Positions 25,212-34,878 of a stretch of DNA of 64,000 nucleotides are shown here, piece by piece (the stretch's first letter is position 1; each line of letters starts with the position of its first letter). Made by a program: the position numbers and the translations under genes. The notes below the pieces were generated by a model. It saw only the letters and a program-made list of their open reading frames with translations, ran no database searches and was not told the DNA's origin. The DNA is from JADFDG01 sp965232985 (GTDB lineage: Bacteria > Pseudomonadota > Gammaproteobacteria > Pseudomonadales > JADFDG01). Location: the NCBI GenBank assembly GCA_965232985.1, contig CBDDRC010000016.1, forward strand, positions 1 to 64,000, read 5' to 3'.

Positions 25212-25696
25212 AGCATGGTCGGCGTGGCGCCTGGGTGGTGGTTGTCTGCTTTTTTCTGTCGCTGTTGTTGACGGTCGTGCCGCTGCCGGATTGGCTGGAC
25301 TGGTTCCGGCCGTCGTTCGCATTGCTGGGCATTGTTTTCTGGTCGACTGCGTTGCCGGAGCGTTATGGCACCTGGAGCGCCTGGTGGCTGGGTCTGCTGT
25401 TCGATGCGCTGCTCGACGCGCCGCTGGGCGCGCATGCGCTGGCTTTCAGTGTGGTGGGTTTTGCTGCCAGCAGGCTCAGCGCACGGATGAAGGTGTACCC
25501 CATGCTGCATCAGGTGGTCGCTGTCGGCGTGCTGTGCGGTGCCAGCCTGATGGTGTTGCGGCTGATCGGCAACCTCACCGGCACGACCACTTCGGCGCTG
25601 CTGCCGTACCTGTTGCCGGTGGTGACTACCGCGCTGCTGTGGCCCTGGGCGCAGGCGCTGCAGGATCGCCTGCGGCGCGCTTTCGGCGTCAATTGA
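25208..25696 (+). CDS. mreD: Rod-shape-determining protein MreD
   Basis: A 162 aa integral inner-membrane protein of the elongasome. It has five or six hydrophobic helices (for example WVVVVCFFLSLLLTVV and FALLGIVFWSTALPE) and the family segment WWLGLLFDALLDAPLGAHAL. Translationally coupled to mreC by ATGA. The stop overlaps a possible TTG start of maf. Confidence 0.96.
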   Translation: MKHGRRGAWVVVVCFFLSLLLTVVPLPDWLDWFRPSFALLGIVFWSTALPERYGTWSAWWLGLLFDALLDAPLGAHALAFSVVGFAASRLSARMKVYPMLHQVVAVGVLCGASLMVLRLIGNLTGTTTSALLPYLLPVVTTALLWPWAQALQDRLRRAFGVN

Positions 25697-25701
25697 CAGC
25701 C

Positions 25702-26310
25702 GTGCAGCAGCCGGATCTCGTACTTGCCTCGGCGTCGCCACGTCGGCGCGAATTACTCGCGCAAATCGGCGTGCGCTACGGGGTGTGCGTCGCGGCTGTT
25801 GACGAGGCGGTTTTACCGGGCGAAGCGCCCGCCGCCTATGTCGAGCGACTTGCCCGCGCCAAGGCTGTTGCTGTCGTGCCGCAGGCTGGCCGGTTGCCGG
25901 TGCTCGGTGCTGATACGACGGTCGTCATTGATGAATGCATTCTCGGCAAGCCGGCAGATGCGCGTGATGCGGCGAACATGCTGCGGCGGCTTGCCGGTCG
26001 TGCGCATCGGGTGCTGACTGCGGTTGCTGTTTGCCATGGTGATCGTCTGCTGTCGCGGGTGAGCGTGACGCAGGTGTGGTTTGCGCCGCTGGACGATGCG
26101 CGTATTGACCGTTACATCGGCACCGGCGAGTCGTTCGACAAGGCCGGCGGCTACGCCATTCAGGGTTTCGGCGCCGCGCTGGTCACGCGTATCGATGGCA
26201 GTTATTCCGGCGTTGTCGGGCTGCCGCTCGTTGAGACCTGCGCGCTGCTTGATGCCTTCGGCGTGCCGTGCTGGGGTGCCGGCAAGAACGCCAACGGGTG
26301 CGTCGCATGA
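25702..26310 (+). CDS. maf: Maf-family nucleoside triphosphate pyrophosphatase
   Basis: A 202 aa house-cleaning enzyme, most likely of the YhdE dTTP/UTP type. It has LASASPRRRELLAQIG at the start, GADTTVVIDECILGKP in the middle, and the GGYAIQGFGAALVTRIDGSYSGVVGLP region, here split by family-typical loops. The start is GTG at 25702; a TTG at 25693 overlapping the mreD stop would add three residues. It couples to yhdP by ATGA. In Pseudomonas-like genomes rng lies between these two genes; it is absent here. Confidence 0.95.
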   Translation: MQQPDLVLASASPRRRELLAQIGVRYGVCVAAVDEAVLPGEAPAAYVERLARAKAVAVVPQAGRLPVLGADTTVVIDECILGKPADARDAANMLRRLAGRAHRVLTAVAVCHGDRLLSRVSVTQVWFAPLDDARIDRYIGTGESFDKAGGYAIQGFGAALVTRIDGSYSGVVGLPLVETCALLDAFGVPCWGAGKNANGCVA

Positions 26311-29300
26311 CCGGGTTTGTGGTGCGATTTTTCAACCGCGCGCGTGTTGCTCGGTGGCTCAACATGGCGTGGATTGTCGGCGCTGTCGGCGCTGTGCTGG
26401 TTGCGCTTTATGTGGTTGTCGCCGGGCAATTGCTGTTGCTGTTGCCCTCCCATCGCGATGATATTGTTGCCTGGTTGAGTGGGCAGATCGGCATGCATGT
26501 CGAGATCGATGGCATCGCCGCCCGGATGCGCCTGTTGCGGCCGGTTGTGCATTTGCGCGGCGTCCGTCTGTATATGGCGGCCGGCGGTGCTGATGCGGGT
26601 GAGCGTGTGCCGGTATTGGCTGTGCCTGTCGTTGATCTTGAGCTGGCGCCGCTGGCGACGGCATTGGCACGTCGTCCGATTCTCGATTTGCTGCGCGTCG
26701 AAGGCATCGATCTGGCACTGGAAGAAGGCGAGGATGGCCGTTTCCGCCTCAAAGGCATGCCGCTCAACGTCAACGACTCGCTGGCGGCCGAGCGGTTGCA
26801 GCAAATATTGCGCGGTATATACCAGCAGCAGGACATCGTGGTTGAACGCGCGCGGCTGTCGATAGATAGCGCGCAGGTGCCGGTGACGGCATTCGAAAGC
26901 ATCCGCCTGCACATGCACAACGACGGCGATCGGCACGAAGTCACCGGCGCCGCAACAGCCGTGGGGCCGGGCCGTTTGCCGGTGTCATTTGTCATGCATT
27001 TTGGCGGTACGCCGGTAACGCGGGCCGACTTCGCCGCTGATCTCTGGCTGCATCTGCAACCGTCGTCGGCCGAAGGCTGGTTGCCGCGTCGCGATGTCGG
27101 CAATCTCTGGGTCGATTCGCTGTCCGGTGGTGGTGAGGCCTGGCTGCGGTTTGAGCATGCACAGGTGGTTGGTATCACGGGTCGGGTACAGGTTAACGGC
27201 CTCGCCTTCAGTCTGGCCGATGGCAGCAAAATCGAGGGGGTGCTCGACCTCAACAGCCGCTTTCGCTGGCTGCCGCACAAGGACGGTTGGACGCTGGCGC
27301 TCGGCGGACTCCAGTTTCGCCGCCAGGGCCTGAACTGGCCGGAAACCGATGGCGCGATTGATGTCGCGCATGATGCGGCCGGCAATCTGCGGATTCGTGC
27401 TGCGCTGTCGCGTGGCAGCCTGCAGATGCTGACCAGATTCGCCGACGCACTCCCGCCGGCGCGAGCTGAACTGCGCGCCGTGCTGGAGCGCACGGCCCTG
27501 CAGGGGCAGATCGCCAATCTGCGCTTAGGCTGGGATGCTGCGGCCGAACCGGCCCAACGCTGGCGTCTGGCGACGGATTTCACGCAATTGGCGCTGCGCG
27601 CTGACGGCGCGCTGCCGGGGATCAGTGGCCTGTCCGGCCATCTTGAATTGCTACCCCAGGTCGGCATGGTGGCAATGCGCGCGCAGGCGGCAACAGTTAC
27701 GTTGCCGACAATGTTTGCCGCACCGCTGACGCTGGATGAGGCCGCGTTGCGGGCGGTTTGGCGTCACGATGCGGGTGGTTGGCAGGTGCGCACTGACCGC
27801 TTCACGCTACGCAACGCTGATGCGCGCGCCAGCGGGTTGGCGACGCTGGAAGTGCCCGCAGGCAGCGCCTCGCCGCGTTTGCAACTGCTGGGGTTGGTCG
27901 AAGACGGCAACGCGCAGGCGACGCTGCGCTATCTGCCGCTGGCGACGAGCGAAGGTTTGCGCAACTGGTTGTCACAGGCAGGGATCGATGGCCATCTGCG
28001 TCGCGGCTCGTTCCTGTTCGACGGGCCCTTGCGCAAAGAGCCGGCGCTGTTGGCGCAGCGCACGTTTCAGATGCGCTTCGAGGCTGATGCCATCAAGTTG
28101 AATTTTTTGCCGGGGTGGCCGGCGTACAGCGGCGAGGATGCCGATGTCCTGGTGTCTGCCGGCCGGGTGGACGGGCGCGGCCGGCAGGGGCGATTGCTTG
28201 ACAGCGTGCTGAACGATATCCACCTCACCATTACGCCGCCGGCGGAAAGTGTTGTGTCTGGGGAAGGTTCGGCAACTCAGGTCGCGGCGCCATCGCAACT
28301 GCTTGCGCAGGCGCATGTTGATGGCGGTCTTGCCGATGTGTTCACAATTTTCGGTGCTACGCCGTTGCGCACGGTTGTGCCTGCGGAGTTGTTGCGCTGG
28401 CGCGGCGACGGGCGGCTGAGCGCCGATGTGGAGGTGGCGGTGGCGCTCGGTGCTGCCACGTCGCCGCGCGTGACGGTCGGTGGTGCGATCAGCGGCGCTA
28501 CCCTGACGGCCGCTGCGCATGCGCTTGAGGTCAGTGACGTTTCCGGAAAAGTTCAGTTCGACACAATCGATGGATTTTCCGGGCAGGATTTGCGTGGCCG
28601 CGTGCTTGGCAGTGCGCTGGTCGGCAGTGCGAGAACCGTGCTGCAGGATGGTCGCCAGCAAACGCTCGTCGATTTGCGCGGGCGCCTGAACATGCAGCCA
28701 GTCAACGCCTGGTTGCAGGTGCCGGTGCTCAATGTGTTGAAGGGTGAGTCCGACGCCGCACTCGTCCTGCGCTTCGACACCGCGCGCGGCGGCAACGCGC
28801 AACTGGAAGTGCGCAGCGACCTGCGTGGCATTTCCTCCGCGGCACCGGCGCCGCTGGGGAAGCCGGCGAAGTCGGCAGTCGATACGCGGTTGTCTTACGG
28901 GCTGGGCACCGAAACACCACGCTTGACGTTGCTGTCCGGGAAGATGTTGGCGGCAGATGTCACGTTGAAAAACGGCACGCCTCTGTTCGGTGCGATTGCG
29001 CTTGGCAGCACGCGGCTGCCGCCAAGTGCGGGTAACGGGCTGGTCATTGAGGGCAGCGCTCCGACAATTTCCATCGTCGACTGGCTGGCGTTTACCGGGC
29101 AGATGACCGGCGACACGAGTAAGCCGTCAGTGCAGGATTTTTCACTCGCGGGGGCACTCGCGGGCATTGCCGGATTGGGTGAGCGTTTGCAGCGTATCAA
29201 TGTGACGGCCGATCGCATGGATATCGGGGTGCTGCCACTGGAGGCGGCCACGCTGCGGATGGGGCGCGACGCAGCCGGCTGGTCAGTGAGCATTGACAGT

Positions 29301-30293
29301 CGCTCGCTGCGTGGGCAGTTGCTGCTGCCTGACGGTTATCGTGCGCGTGGTGAACAGCCGGATGATCGGCCGCTGGTGGTGCAGATCAATACGCTGACGC
29401 TGCCGACCGCGACGGCAGCACGACTGGGCAGCGCCAACGAGCTGCAGCCGGCGACGATCCCGCACATGGCGCTCGCGCTCAACAATATTCGCATCGGCAA
29501 CGACGATTACGGCAGTTGGTCGCTGGAGACGATCCCGGATCAACAGGGCGTGCGCCTCAGGGATGTGCATGGCGCATACCGTGCGCTCGACATTCAGGGC
29601 CAGGGCACCTGGACGGCGGTGCCAGGTGGCGCGACGCGCACGCAATTTGTCGGCACGGCCAGCGCTGACGATCTGGCCCGCGTCAGCGAGGCCTTTGGTT
29701 TCGCGCCCAATATCAGTTCGGTGCAGGCAAAGATGTCCTTTGATTTTGCCTGGGCGGGCCGGCCGGTCGATTTCGACCTGCTCAAGGTAACCGGCACGGC
29801 CGCGCTTGATTTTCGCGACGGACGTTTCATCACCGATTCGGCAAAGTCGCAGGCGCTGCGCGCCTTGGGCGTGTTCAACGTCAGCACCTGGCAGCGGCGC
29901 CTGAAATTCGATTTCTCGGATCTGTACAAAAAAGGCGTGGCATTTGACAGCCTGACAGCCGATCTCGCTATCGATGCCGGCCGCCTGACAACGGAGAATC
30001 TGCGGGTGAAAGGCCCTTCGGCCATGTTTGAACTTTCCGGCAGCACGGATCTTGCATCGCATCTGCTTGACACCCGGTTGCAGGTGACGCTGCCGGTGAA
30101 CAGCAACCTGTATGTGGGTTGCCTGGCGGGGCTGGTGGCCTGTGCCGGCATTGTCGCGGTGGAGCGGCTGTGGGGTGATCGCCTGGAAAAAATGACGATG
30201 CTGACCTATGAGGTCAGTGGCGTCTGGGAAGACCCGCAGGTGAAACAGGTGGAAGGCGACGGCACGGCGGCCGACGTCAAGGAGAAACAATAA
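26307..30293 (+). CDS. yhdP: YhdP, giant AsmA-like inner-to-outer membrane lipid transfer protein
   Basis: A 1328 aa protein with one N-terminal transmembrane helix (about residues 19-44) and a very long periplasmic beta-groove region of the DUF3971/AsmA-like type. With TamB and YdbH, YhdP is implicated in moving phospholipid to the outer membrane. The DUF3971 part lies in the N-terminal half. The AsmA-like C-terminus includes VTGTAALDFRDGRF and DLASHLLDTRLQVTLPV, then a hydrophobic segment near residues 1270-1290. ATG at 26307 overlaps the maf stop. Length is close to E. coli YhdP. Confidence 0.93.
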   Translation: MTGFVVRFFNRARVARWLNMAWIVGAVGAVLVALYVVVAGQLLLLLPSHRDDIVAWLSGQIGMHVEIDGIAARMRLLRPVVHLRGVRLYMAAGGADAGERVPVLAVPVVDLELAPLATALARRPILDLLRVEGIDLALEEGEDGRFRLKGMPLNVNDSLAAERLQQILRGIYQQQDIVVERARLSIDSAQVPVTAFESIRLHMHNDGDRHEVTGAATAVGPGRLPVSFVMHFGGTPVTRADFAADLWLHLQPSSAEGWLPRRDVGNLWVDSLSGGGEAWLRFEHAQVVGITGRVQVNGLAFSLADGSKIEGVLDLNSRFRWLPHKDGWTLALGGLQFRRQGLNWPETDGAIDVAHDAAGNLRIRAALSRGSLQMLTRFADALPPARAELRAVLERTALQGQIANLRLGWDAAAEPAQRWRLATDFTQLALRADGALPGISGLSGHLELLPQVGMVAMRAQAATVTLPTMFAAPLTLDEAALRAVWRHDAGGWQVRTDRFTLRNADARASGLATLEVPAGSASPRLQLLGLVEDGNAQATLRYLPLATSEGLRNWLSQAGIDGHLRRGSFLFDGPLRKEPALLAQRTFQMRFEADAIKLNFLPGWPAYSGEDADVLVSAGRVDGRGRQGRLLDSVLNDIHLTITPPAESVVSGEGSATQVAAPSQLLAQAHVDGGLADVFTIFGATPLRTVVPAELLRWRGDGRLSADVEVAVALGAATSPRVTVGGAISGATLTAAAHALEVSDVSGKVQFDTIDGFSGQDLRGRVLGSALVGSARTVLQDGRQQTLVDLRGRLNMQPVNAWLQVPVLNVLKGESDAALVLRFDTARGGNAQLEVRSDLRGISSAAPAPLGKPAKSAVDTRLSYGLGTETPRLTLLSGKMLAADVTLKNGTPLFGAIALGSTRLPPSAGNGLVIEGSAPTISIVDWLAFTGQMTGDTSKPSVQDFSLAGALAGIAGLGERLQRINVTADRMDIGVLPLEAATLRMGRDAAGWSVSIDSRSLRGQLLLPDGYRARGEQPDDRPLVVQINTLTLPTATAARLGSANELQPATIPHMALALNNIRIGNDDYGSWSLETIPDQQGVRLRDVHGAYRALDIQGQGTWTAVPGGATRTQFVGTASADDLARVSEAFGFAPNISSVQAKMSFDFAWAGRPVDFDLLKVTGTAALDFRDGRFITDSAKSQALRALGVFNVSTWQRRLKFDFSDLYKKGVAFDSLTADLAIDAGRLTTENLRVKGPSAMFELSGSTDLASHLLDTRLQVTLPVNSNLYVGCLAGLVACAGIVAVERLWGDRLEKMTMLTYEVSGVWEDPQVKQVEGDGTAADVKEKQ

Positions 30294-30294
30294 C

Positions 30295-31194
30295 GTGCAG
30301 AGTGTGCAGGCAGCTGTCGTGCAGATGGTCAGTGGCCGTGAGCCGGCGCAAAACCTTGCGGCCGCAGCGCGGCTGGTTGGCGAAGCGGCGGCGGCGGGCG
30401 CGCAACTCGTAGTGTTGCCCGAAAATTTTGCGGCTTACAATCCGGTGGATTTGCCGGCGCTGGCCGAGGAAGCCGGCGACAACAGTGCGCCATTGCAGTC
30501 ATTTCTGGCGCAGCTTGCGCGGCGGCACCGTATCTGGCTGGTTGGCGGCAGTATTCCGCTGCGGCCCGTGCCTGCCGGCTGCGATCTGCGGGTATTTGCG
30601 AGCTGTCTGGTTTATTCGCCGGCCGGCGAACTTGCCGCGCGCTACGACAAGCTGCATCTGTTCGATGTCGATATTGCCGATGCTCAGGGCCGTTATCGCG
30701 AGTCCGAGCGCTTTCGTTGCGGCGACGCTGTGGTGGTGGTCGAGACGCCGTTTGGTCGCATCGGTATCGCCATTTGTTACGATTTGCGTTTCCCCGAGCT
30801 GTTCCGCGCCCAGGTCGAGCGTGGTGCGGAAATCATTGTGCTGCCGAGCGCATTTACGCGCCTCACCGGGCAGGCGCACTGGGAAATCCTGGTGCGTGCC
30901 CGCGCCATCGAAAACACCTGTTTTGTGCTGGCCGCAGGCCAGGGCGGACGCCATGATGAGCGGCGCGAAACCTTCGGACACAGCATGATCGTCGATCCCT
31001 GGGGTGTGGTGCTTGCCGGCCTTGATGAGGGCGAGGGTGTGGCCGTCGCCCGGCTCGATGCGCGTACGCTCAGCGATGTGCGTGCACGTCTGCCGTCGAT
31101 TGAACATCGCCGGCTGCGTGGTGCGCAGCCGGTGCAGCGGCCGGGAAAATCCAGTGCCCTGTTTGACCACAACACCCGCCCCGAAAACGAGTGA
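30295..31194 (+). CDS. Carbon-nitrogen hydrolase (Nit1-like, deaminated glutathione amidase)
   Basis: A 299 aa nitrilase-superfamily amidase with the Glu-Lys-Cys triad: Glu in VVLPENF, Lys in YDKLHLFDVDI and the nucleophile Cys in AICYDLRFPEL. The DLRFPELFR and HWEILVRARAIENTCFV blocks fit the Nit1/NitB branch, which hydrolyses deaminated glutathione, rather than true nitrilases. GTG at 30295 starts it one base after the yhdP stop. Its stop overlaps a GTG ahead of tldD. Conserved between yhdP and tldD in Pseudomonas-like genomes. Confidence 0.9.
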   Translation: MQSVQAAVVQMVSGREPAQNLAAAARLVGEAAAAGAQLVVLPENFAAYNPVDLPALAEEAGDNSAPLQSFLAQLARRHRIWLVGGSIPLRPVPAGCDLRVFASCLVYSPAGELAARYDKLHLFDVDIADAQGRYRESERFRCGDAVVVVETPFGRIGIAICYDLRFPELFRAQVERGAEIIVLPSAFTRLTGQAHWEILVRARAIENTCFVLAAGQGGRHDERRETFGHSMIVDPWGVVLAGLDEGEGVAVARLDARTLSDVRARLPSIEHRRLRGAQPVQRPGKSSALFDHNTRPENE

Positions 31195-31202
31195 CTGCCG
31201 CG

Positions 31203-32654
31203 ATGAATGACGCTCTTGCTACCGCCGAACGCGAAATTCTCGCCCCTGCTCATCTTGATCGGGCGGCGCTTGTGCGTGTGCTCGACAGCATGCTCAGCCG
31301 CGACATCGCCATGGCCGATTTGTATTTCCAGTGGAGTCGCCACGAGTCGTGGCTGCTTGAAGACGGCATCGTCAAGGAAGGTGCGCATGGCATCGAGCAG
31401 GGTGTTGGTGTGCGGGCGATCAGCGGCGAGAAAACCGGGTTTGCCTATTCCGACAGCATCGCGCTGCCGGAATTGATGCAGGCGGCGGGCGCCGCCCAGG
31501 GCATCGCCCGTGCGGGCCAGCAAAAACGCGTGCCGGTATTTGCCGCGCGGGCAACAGCACCGCTGTACATCGCCGCCAATCCGCTCGATGTGTTGCCCGG
31601 CGCGGAAAAAATCGCGCTGCTCAAGCGCCTCGATGCGTTGGCCCGCGCCCTTGATTCGCGCATTACCCAGGTGCAGGTATCGCTCGCCGGTGAACACGAG
31701 TACATGCTGGTTGCCGCCAGCGACGGCACGCTCGCCGCCGATGTACGGCCGCTGGTGCGCCTCAATGTCTCGGTGCTGGCCGAGGACAATGGCCGCCGCG
31801 AGCGCGGCTCGTCCGGTGGCGGCGGTCGCGTCGACTATCGCTGGTTTCTGGAACCTGATCGTGCCGGTGAGCGTGCGGAAAGTTATGTGCGCGAAGCGGT
31901 GCGCGTTGCACTGTTGAATCTGGCGGCGGTGCCGGCGCCGGCCGGCCGCATGCCGGTGGTGCTCGGGCCGGGCTGGCCGGGTGTGTTGCTGCATGAGGCC
32001 GTTGGCCACGGTCTGGAGGGTGATTTCAATCGCAAGGGCAGTTCGATGTATGCCGGCCGCATGGGCCAGCAGGTGGCATCGCGTCTTTGCACGATAGTCG
32101 ACGACGGCACAATGGTGAATCGTCGCGGTTCACTCACTGTCGACGATGAAGGCACACCAACGCAACGCACCACGCTGATCGAGAACGGCATCCTCACCGG
32201 CTACATGCAGGACAAGATGAACGCACAGTTGATGGGCGTTGCGCAGACCGGCAACGGCCGGCGTGAATCCTATGCGCACCTGCCGATGCCGCGCATGACC
32301 AATACCTACATGCTGGCCGGTGCAGCCGATCCGGCGGACATGATCCGGTCGGTGAAGCGCGGAATATATGCCGCGAATTTCGGCGGCGGGCAGGTCGACA
32401 TCACCAGCGGCAAGTTCGTGTTCTCCACCACCGAGGCCTATTTGATCGAAGACGGAAAAATCACCCGGCCGGTGAAGGGCGCCACACTGATCGGCAGTGG
32501 CCCGGAGGTGATGAATCGCGTGTCGATGGTTGGCAACGATCTCGCGCTCGATGGCGGCGTTGGCACCTGCGGGAAAGACGGGCAGAGCGTGCCGGTGGGT
32601 GTTGGTCAACCGACTTTATTGATTGATGAGATCGTGGTGGGCGGGACGGCTTGA
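31203..32654 (+). CDS. tldD: Metalloprotease TldD
   Basis: A 483 aa zinc protease subunit that works with PmbA (TldE) on unfolded and modified peptides, such as microcin B17, and on CcdA. The zinc motif HEAVGH is visible in VLLHEAVGHGLEGDFN, with the GSSMYAGRMGQQV and MPRMTNTYML blocks downstream. ATG at 31203 is taken as start; a GTG at 31191 overlapping the previous stop would add four residues. The partner pmbA lies nearby beyond one opposing gene. Confidence 0.97.
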   Translation: MNDALATAEREILAPAHLDRAALVRVLDSMLSRDIAMADLYFQWSRHESWLLEDGIVKEGAHGIEQGVGVRAISGEKTGFAYSDSIALPELMQAAGAAQGIARAGQQKRVPVFAARATAPLYIAANPLDVLPGAEKIALLKRLDALARALDSRITQVQVSLAGEHEYMLVAASDGTLAADVRPLVRLNVSVLAEDNGRRERGSSGGGGRVDYRWFLEPDRAGERAESYVREAVRVALLNLAAVPAPAGRMPVVLGPGWPGVLLHEAVGHGLEGDFNRKGSSMYAGRMGQQVASRLCTIVDDGTMVNRRGSLTVDDEGTPTQRTTLIENGILTGYMQDKMNAQLMGVAQTGNGRRESYAHLPMPRMTNTYMLAGAADPADMIRSVKRGIYAANFGGGQVDITSGKFVFSTTEAYLIEDGKITRPVKGATLIGSGPEVMNRVSMVGNDLALDGGVGTCGKDGQSVPVGVGQPTLLIDEIVVGGTA

Positions 32655-32657
32655 GGA

Positions 32658-33182
32658 TCACGCCTCGGTGAGCGTTTTCAACAACTGGAACAACTTCTGG
32701 TAATTCTGGCTCTTCGGGATGTTGCCCGGCGGTACGCCGGCTTCGATCGCCTTCGCCATTTCCTCGCGCTCCTTGCGCGCGTTGCGGATCAATTGCCGCA
32801 GATGGGTAACGTCGATGTCGGGGTGTCGGGCGATGAATGTCTGCACGGCTTCGTCGTCGGCAACCAGCGTATCGCGCAGGCGCTCCATGCGTGCCAGCCG
32901 GCTCGGGTCGGTCAGCGCTTCGTAGGCATCGCGCACTTCCTCGCCGTTGCCCTCACGCAGCAGGCGGCCGATGTATTGCAGGTGCCGGCGCTTGGCTTCC
33001 CAGGATTTCATCTTCTTCCAGTCGGCGACGGCCTGCGCGGTGCGCTCGTCGAGCGGCAGCCTGGCGGCAGTCGCCGGCGGCAGTTCGAGCAGCATTTCGC
33101 CGAAATCCTGCAGCTCGTGCATCTGCTTCTTGCGCTTGGTCTTGCTGAGCGCGCCGGGCAGCGGCGGAATGTCGTCGGTCAT
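32658..33182 (-). CDS. darP: Ribosome biogenesis factor YjgA/DarP
   Basis: A 174 aa highly charged helical DUF615 protein that associates with pre-50S particles. Family blocks include KRKKQMHELQDFGEMLLEL, AVADWKKMKSWEAKRRHLQYIGRLLR and ARKEREEMAKA. ATG at 33182. It lies between tldD and pmbA on the opposite strand, the same arrangement as in Pseudomonas, and ends four bases from the tldD stop. Confidence 0.95.
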   Translation of the reverse strand: MTDDIPPLPGALSKTKRKKQMHELQDFGEMLLELPPATAARLPLDERTAQAVADWKKMKSWEAKRRHLQYIGRLLREGNGEEVRDAYEALTDPSRLARMERLRDTLVADDEAVQTFIARHPDIDVTHLRQLIRNARKEREEMAKAIEAGVPPGNIPKSQNYQKLFQLLKTLTEA

Positions 33183-33325
33183 GAGGCGGAATCGATGCGG
33201 ATTTCGACGGGGAAAAGGGCGGGTGTTACCATCGCTGCGGATTGTAGCAGAAGCCATGCCTGAGTCCGTCGCTGCGCGGATCGTCCTTGCCGGCCCACTG
33301 ACTTTGCCAATACTGCCTTACCAAT

Positions 33326-33329
33326 GGAG
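33326..33329 (+). promoter_or_regulatory. Shine-Dalgarno site deciding a TTG start for pmbA
   Basis: GGAG stands seven bases before TTG at 33337. Starting there gives 453 aa, close to E. coli PmbA, whereas the upstream ATG at 33256 adds 27 residues without family likeness. Confidence 0.55.
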
Positions 33330-33336
33330 TGCTACG

Positions 33337-34698
33337 TTGAACCTGCCTGCCGGAACTGACGACACGACCATTCTCGACGAGCGGCCGCGCCTGGAATCCT
33401 TGGTGCAGCAAATTCTTGATGAGGCGCGCCAGCAGGGGGCGAGTGCTACCGAGGTTGGCGTGAGTGCCGAGCGCGGGCTGTCGCTGACGGTACGCATGGG
33501 TGAGGTGGAGACGGTCGAATTCACCCGCAGTGGCGGGTTTGGCATCACGGTGTATGTCGGCCAGCGCAAGGGCCATGCCAGCACGTCCGACACCCGCGCC
33601 GCTGCCATCCGCGACGCCGTTGCGGCCGCGCTTGAGATCGCGCGCCACACCTCCGAAGACCCTTATGCCGGCCTCGCCCAACCGGCACAGTTGGCGCGTG
33701 ATTTGCCCGATCTCGACCTGTATCACCGCTGGCGGCTCGATACCGATGCCGCGATCGCGCTGGCGTGCGAATGCGAGGCTGCCGGCCGCGCGGTCGATGC
33801 GCGTATCGTCAATTCCGAGGGTGCGACGGTAAATACCCATGAGCTCTACCGCATCTACGCCAACTCGAACGGTTTTTTCGGCGGCTACCCCGGCACGCGG
33901 CATGGCTTGTCCTGCGCGCTGATCGCGCGCGCAGGCGAAGACATGCAGCGCGATTATTGGTATGACACAGCGCGCGACGCCACGCGGCTGGCGAATCCCG
34001 GCGCCATCGGCCGCAAGGCCGGCGCGCGCGCAATAGCGCGGCTCGGTGCGCAGCCGATCGCCACCGGGCAGATGCCGGTGTTGTTTGCGCCGGAACTGGC
34101 GCCGTCGTTGTTTGGTCATTTGCTCTCGGCGATTGCCGGCGGCGCGCTCTATCGTCGCTCCTCGTTCCTGCTCGACCGCCTTGGCGAAACGATTTTCCCG
34201 ACGTGGCTGCAACTGGAAGAAAAGCCGCGTCTGCCGCGTCAACTTGGCAGTTCGGCATTCGATGCCGACGGATTGCCTACCAGCGACAAGCACTTTATCA
34301 GGGACGGCGTGTTGGCCAGTTATGCGTTAGGTCTTTACTCTGCGCGCAAGCTCGGTATGGCCCCGACGGGCAACGGCGGCGGCGCACATAATGTGTTCAT
34401 CTCCAGCACCGGCGAGTCGTTCGCTGAACTGCTTGCCAAAATGGGCGACGGCATTGTCGTGACCGAGTTGATGGGTCATGGCGTCAATCTCGTCACCGGC
34501 GATTACTCGCGCGGCGCCGCCGGTTTCGCGGTGCGCAACGGCCGTATCGCGTTCCCGGTCTCCGGCATCACCATTGCCGGGAACCTCAACGACATCTATC
34601 GCAACATTGTCGCCGTCGGCAACGACGCCGACCCGCGCGGCAATGTCCATTGCGGCTCGGTGTTGCTGCCGGCCATGATGGTTGCGGCGGCCGGTTGA
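33337..34698 (+). CDS. pmbA: TldE/PmbA metalloprotease subunit
   Basis: A 453 aa partner of TldD that forms the heterodimeric protease; this subunit shares the fold but lacks the HExxxH zinc motif, as expected. Family blocks are GEVETVEFTRSGGFGITVY, GGALYRRSSFLLDRLG, and the C-terminal VTELMGHGVNLVTGDYSRG with the GNVHCGSVLLP tail. The proposed start is an unusual TTG with a good ribosome site; ATG at 33256 is the alternative. The start should be checked by homologue alignment. Confidence 0.92.
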   Translation: MNLPAGTDDTTILDERPRLESLVQQILDEARQQGASATEVGVSAERGLSLTVRMGEVETVEFTRSGGFGITVYVGQRKGHASTSDTRAAAIRDAVAAALEIARHTSEDPYAGLAQPAQLARDLPDLDLYHRWRLDTDAAIALACECEAAGRAVDARIVNSEGATVNTHELYRIYANSNGFFGGYPGTRHGLSCALIARAGEDMQRDYWYDTARDATRLANPGAIGRKAGARAIARLGAQPIATGQMPVLFAPELAPSLFGHLLSAIAGGALYRRSSFLLDRLGETIFPTWLQLEEKPRLPRQLGSSAFDADGLPTSDKHFIRDGVLASYALGLYSARKLGMAPTGNGGGAHNVFISSTGESFAELLAKMGDGIVVTELMGHGVNLVTGDYSRGAAGFAVRNGRIAFPVSGITIAGNLNDIYRNIVAVGNDADPRGNVHCGSVLLPAMMVAAAG

Positions 34699-34878
34699 GC
34701 CGGCGTGGAGTGTTGGCGGCAGCGGGCGGGCAAGTTTGACCGACTTCACGGAACCGCCTGCCGCCGGGAACCAAATTTCGTCAGCAGGCCTCTGATACGT
34801 TAGTCTTGGCAGCCATCATGCCGCCCACGGCAGGCGACCGATTCCCCTCAGATCGCTTTCCATAGTTCAGGAGTCCAC

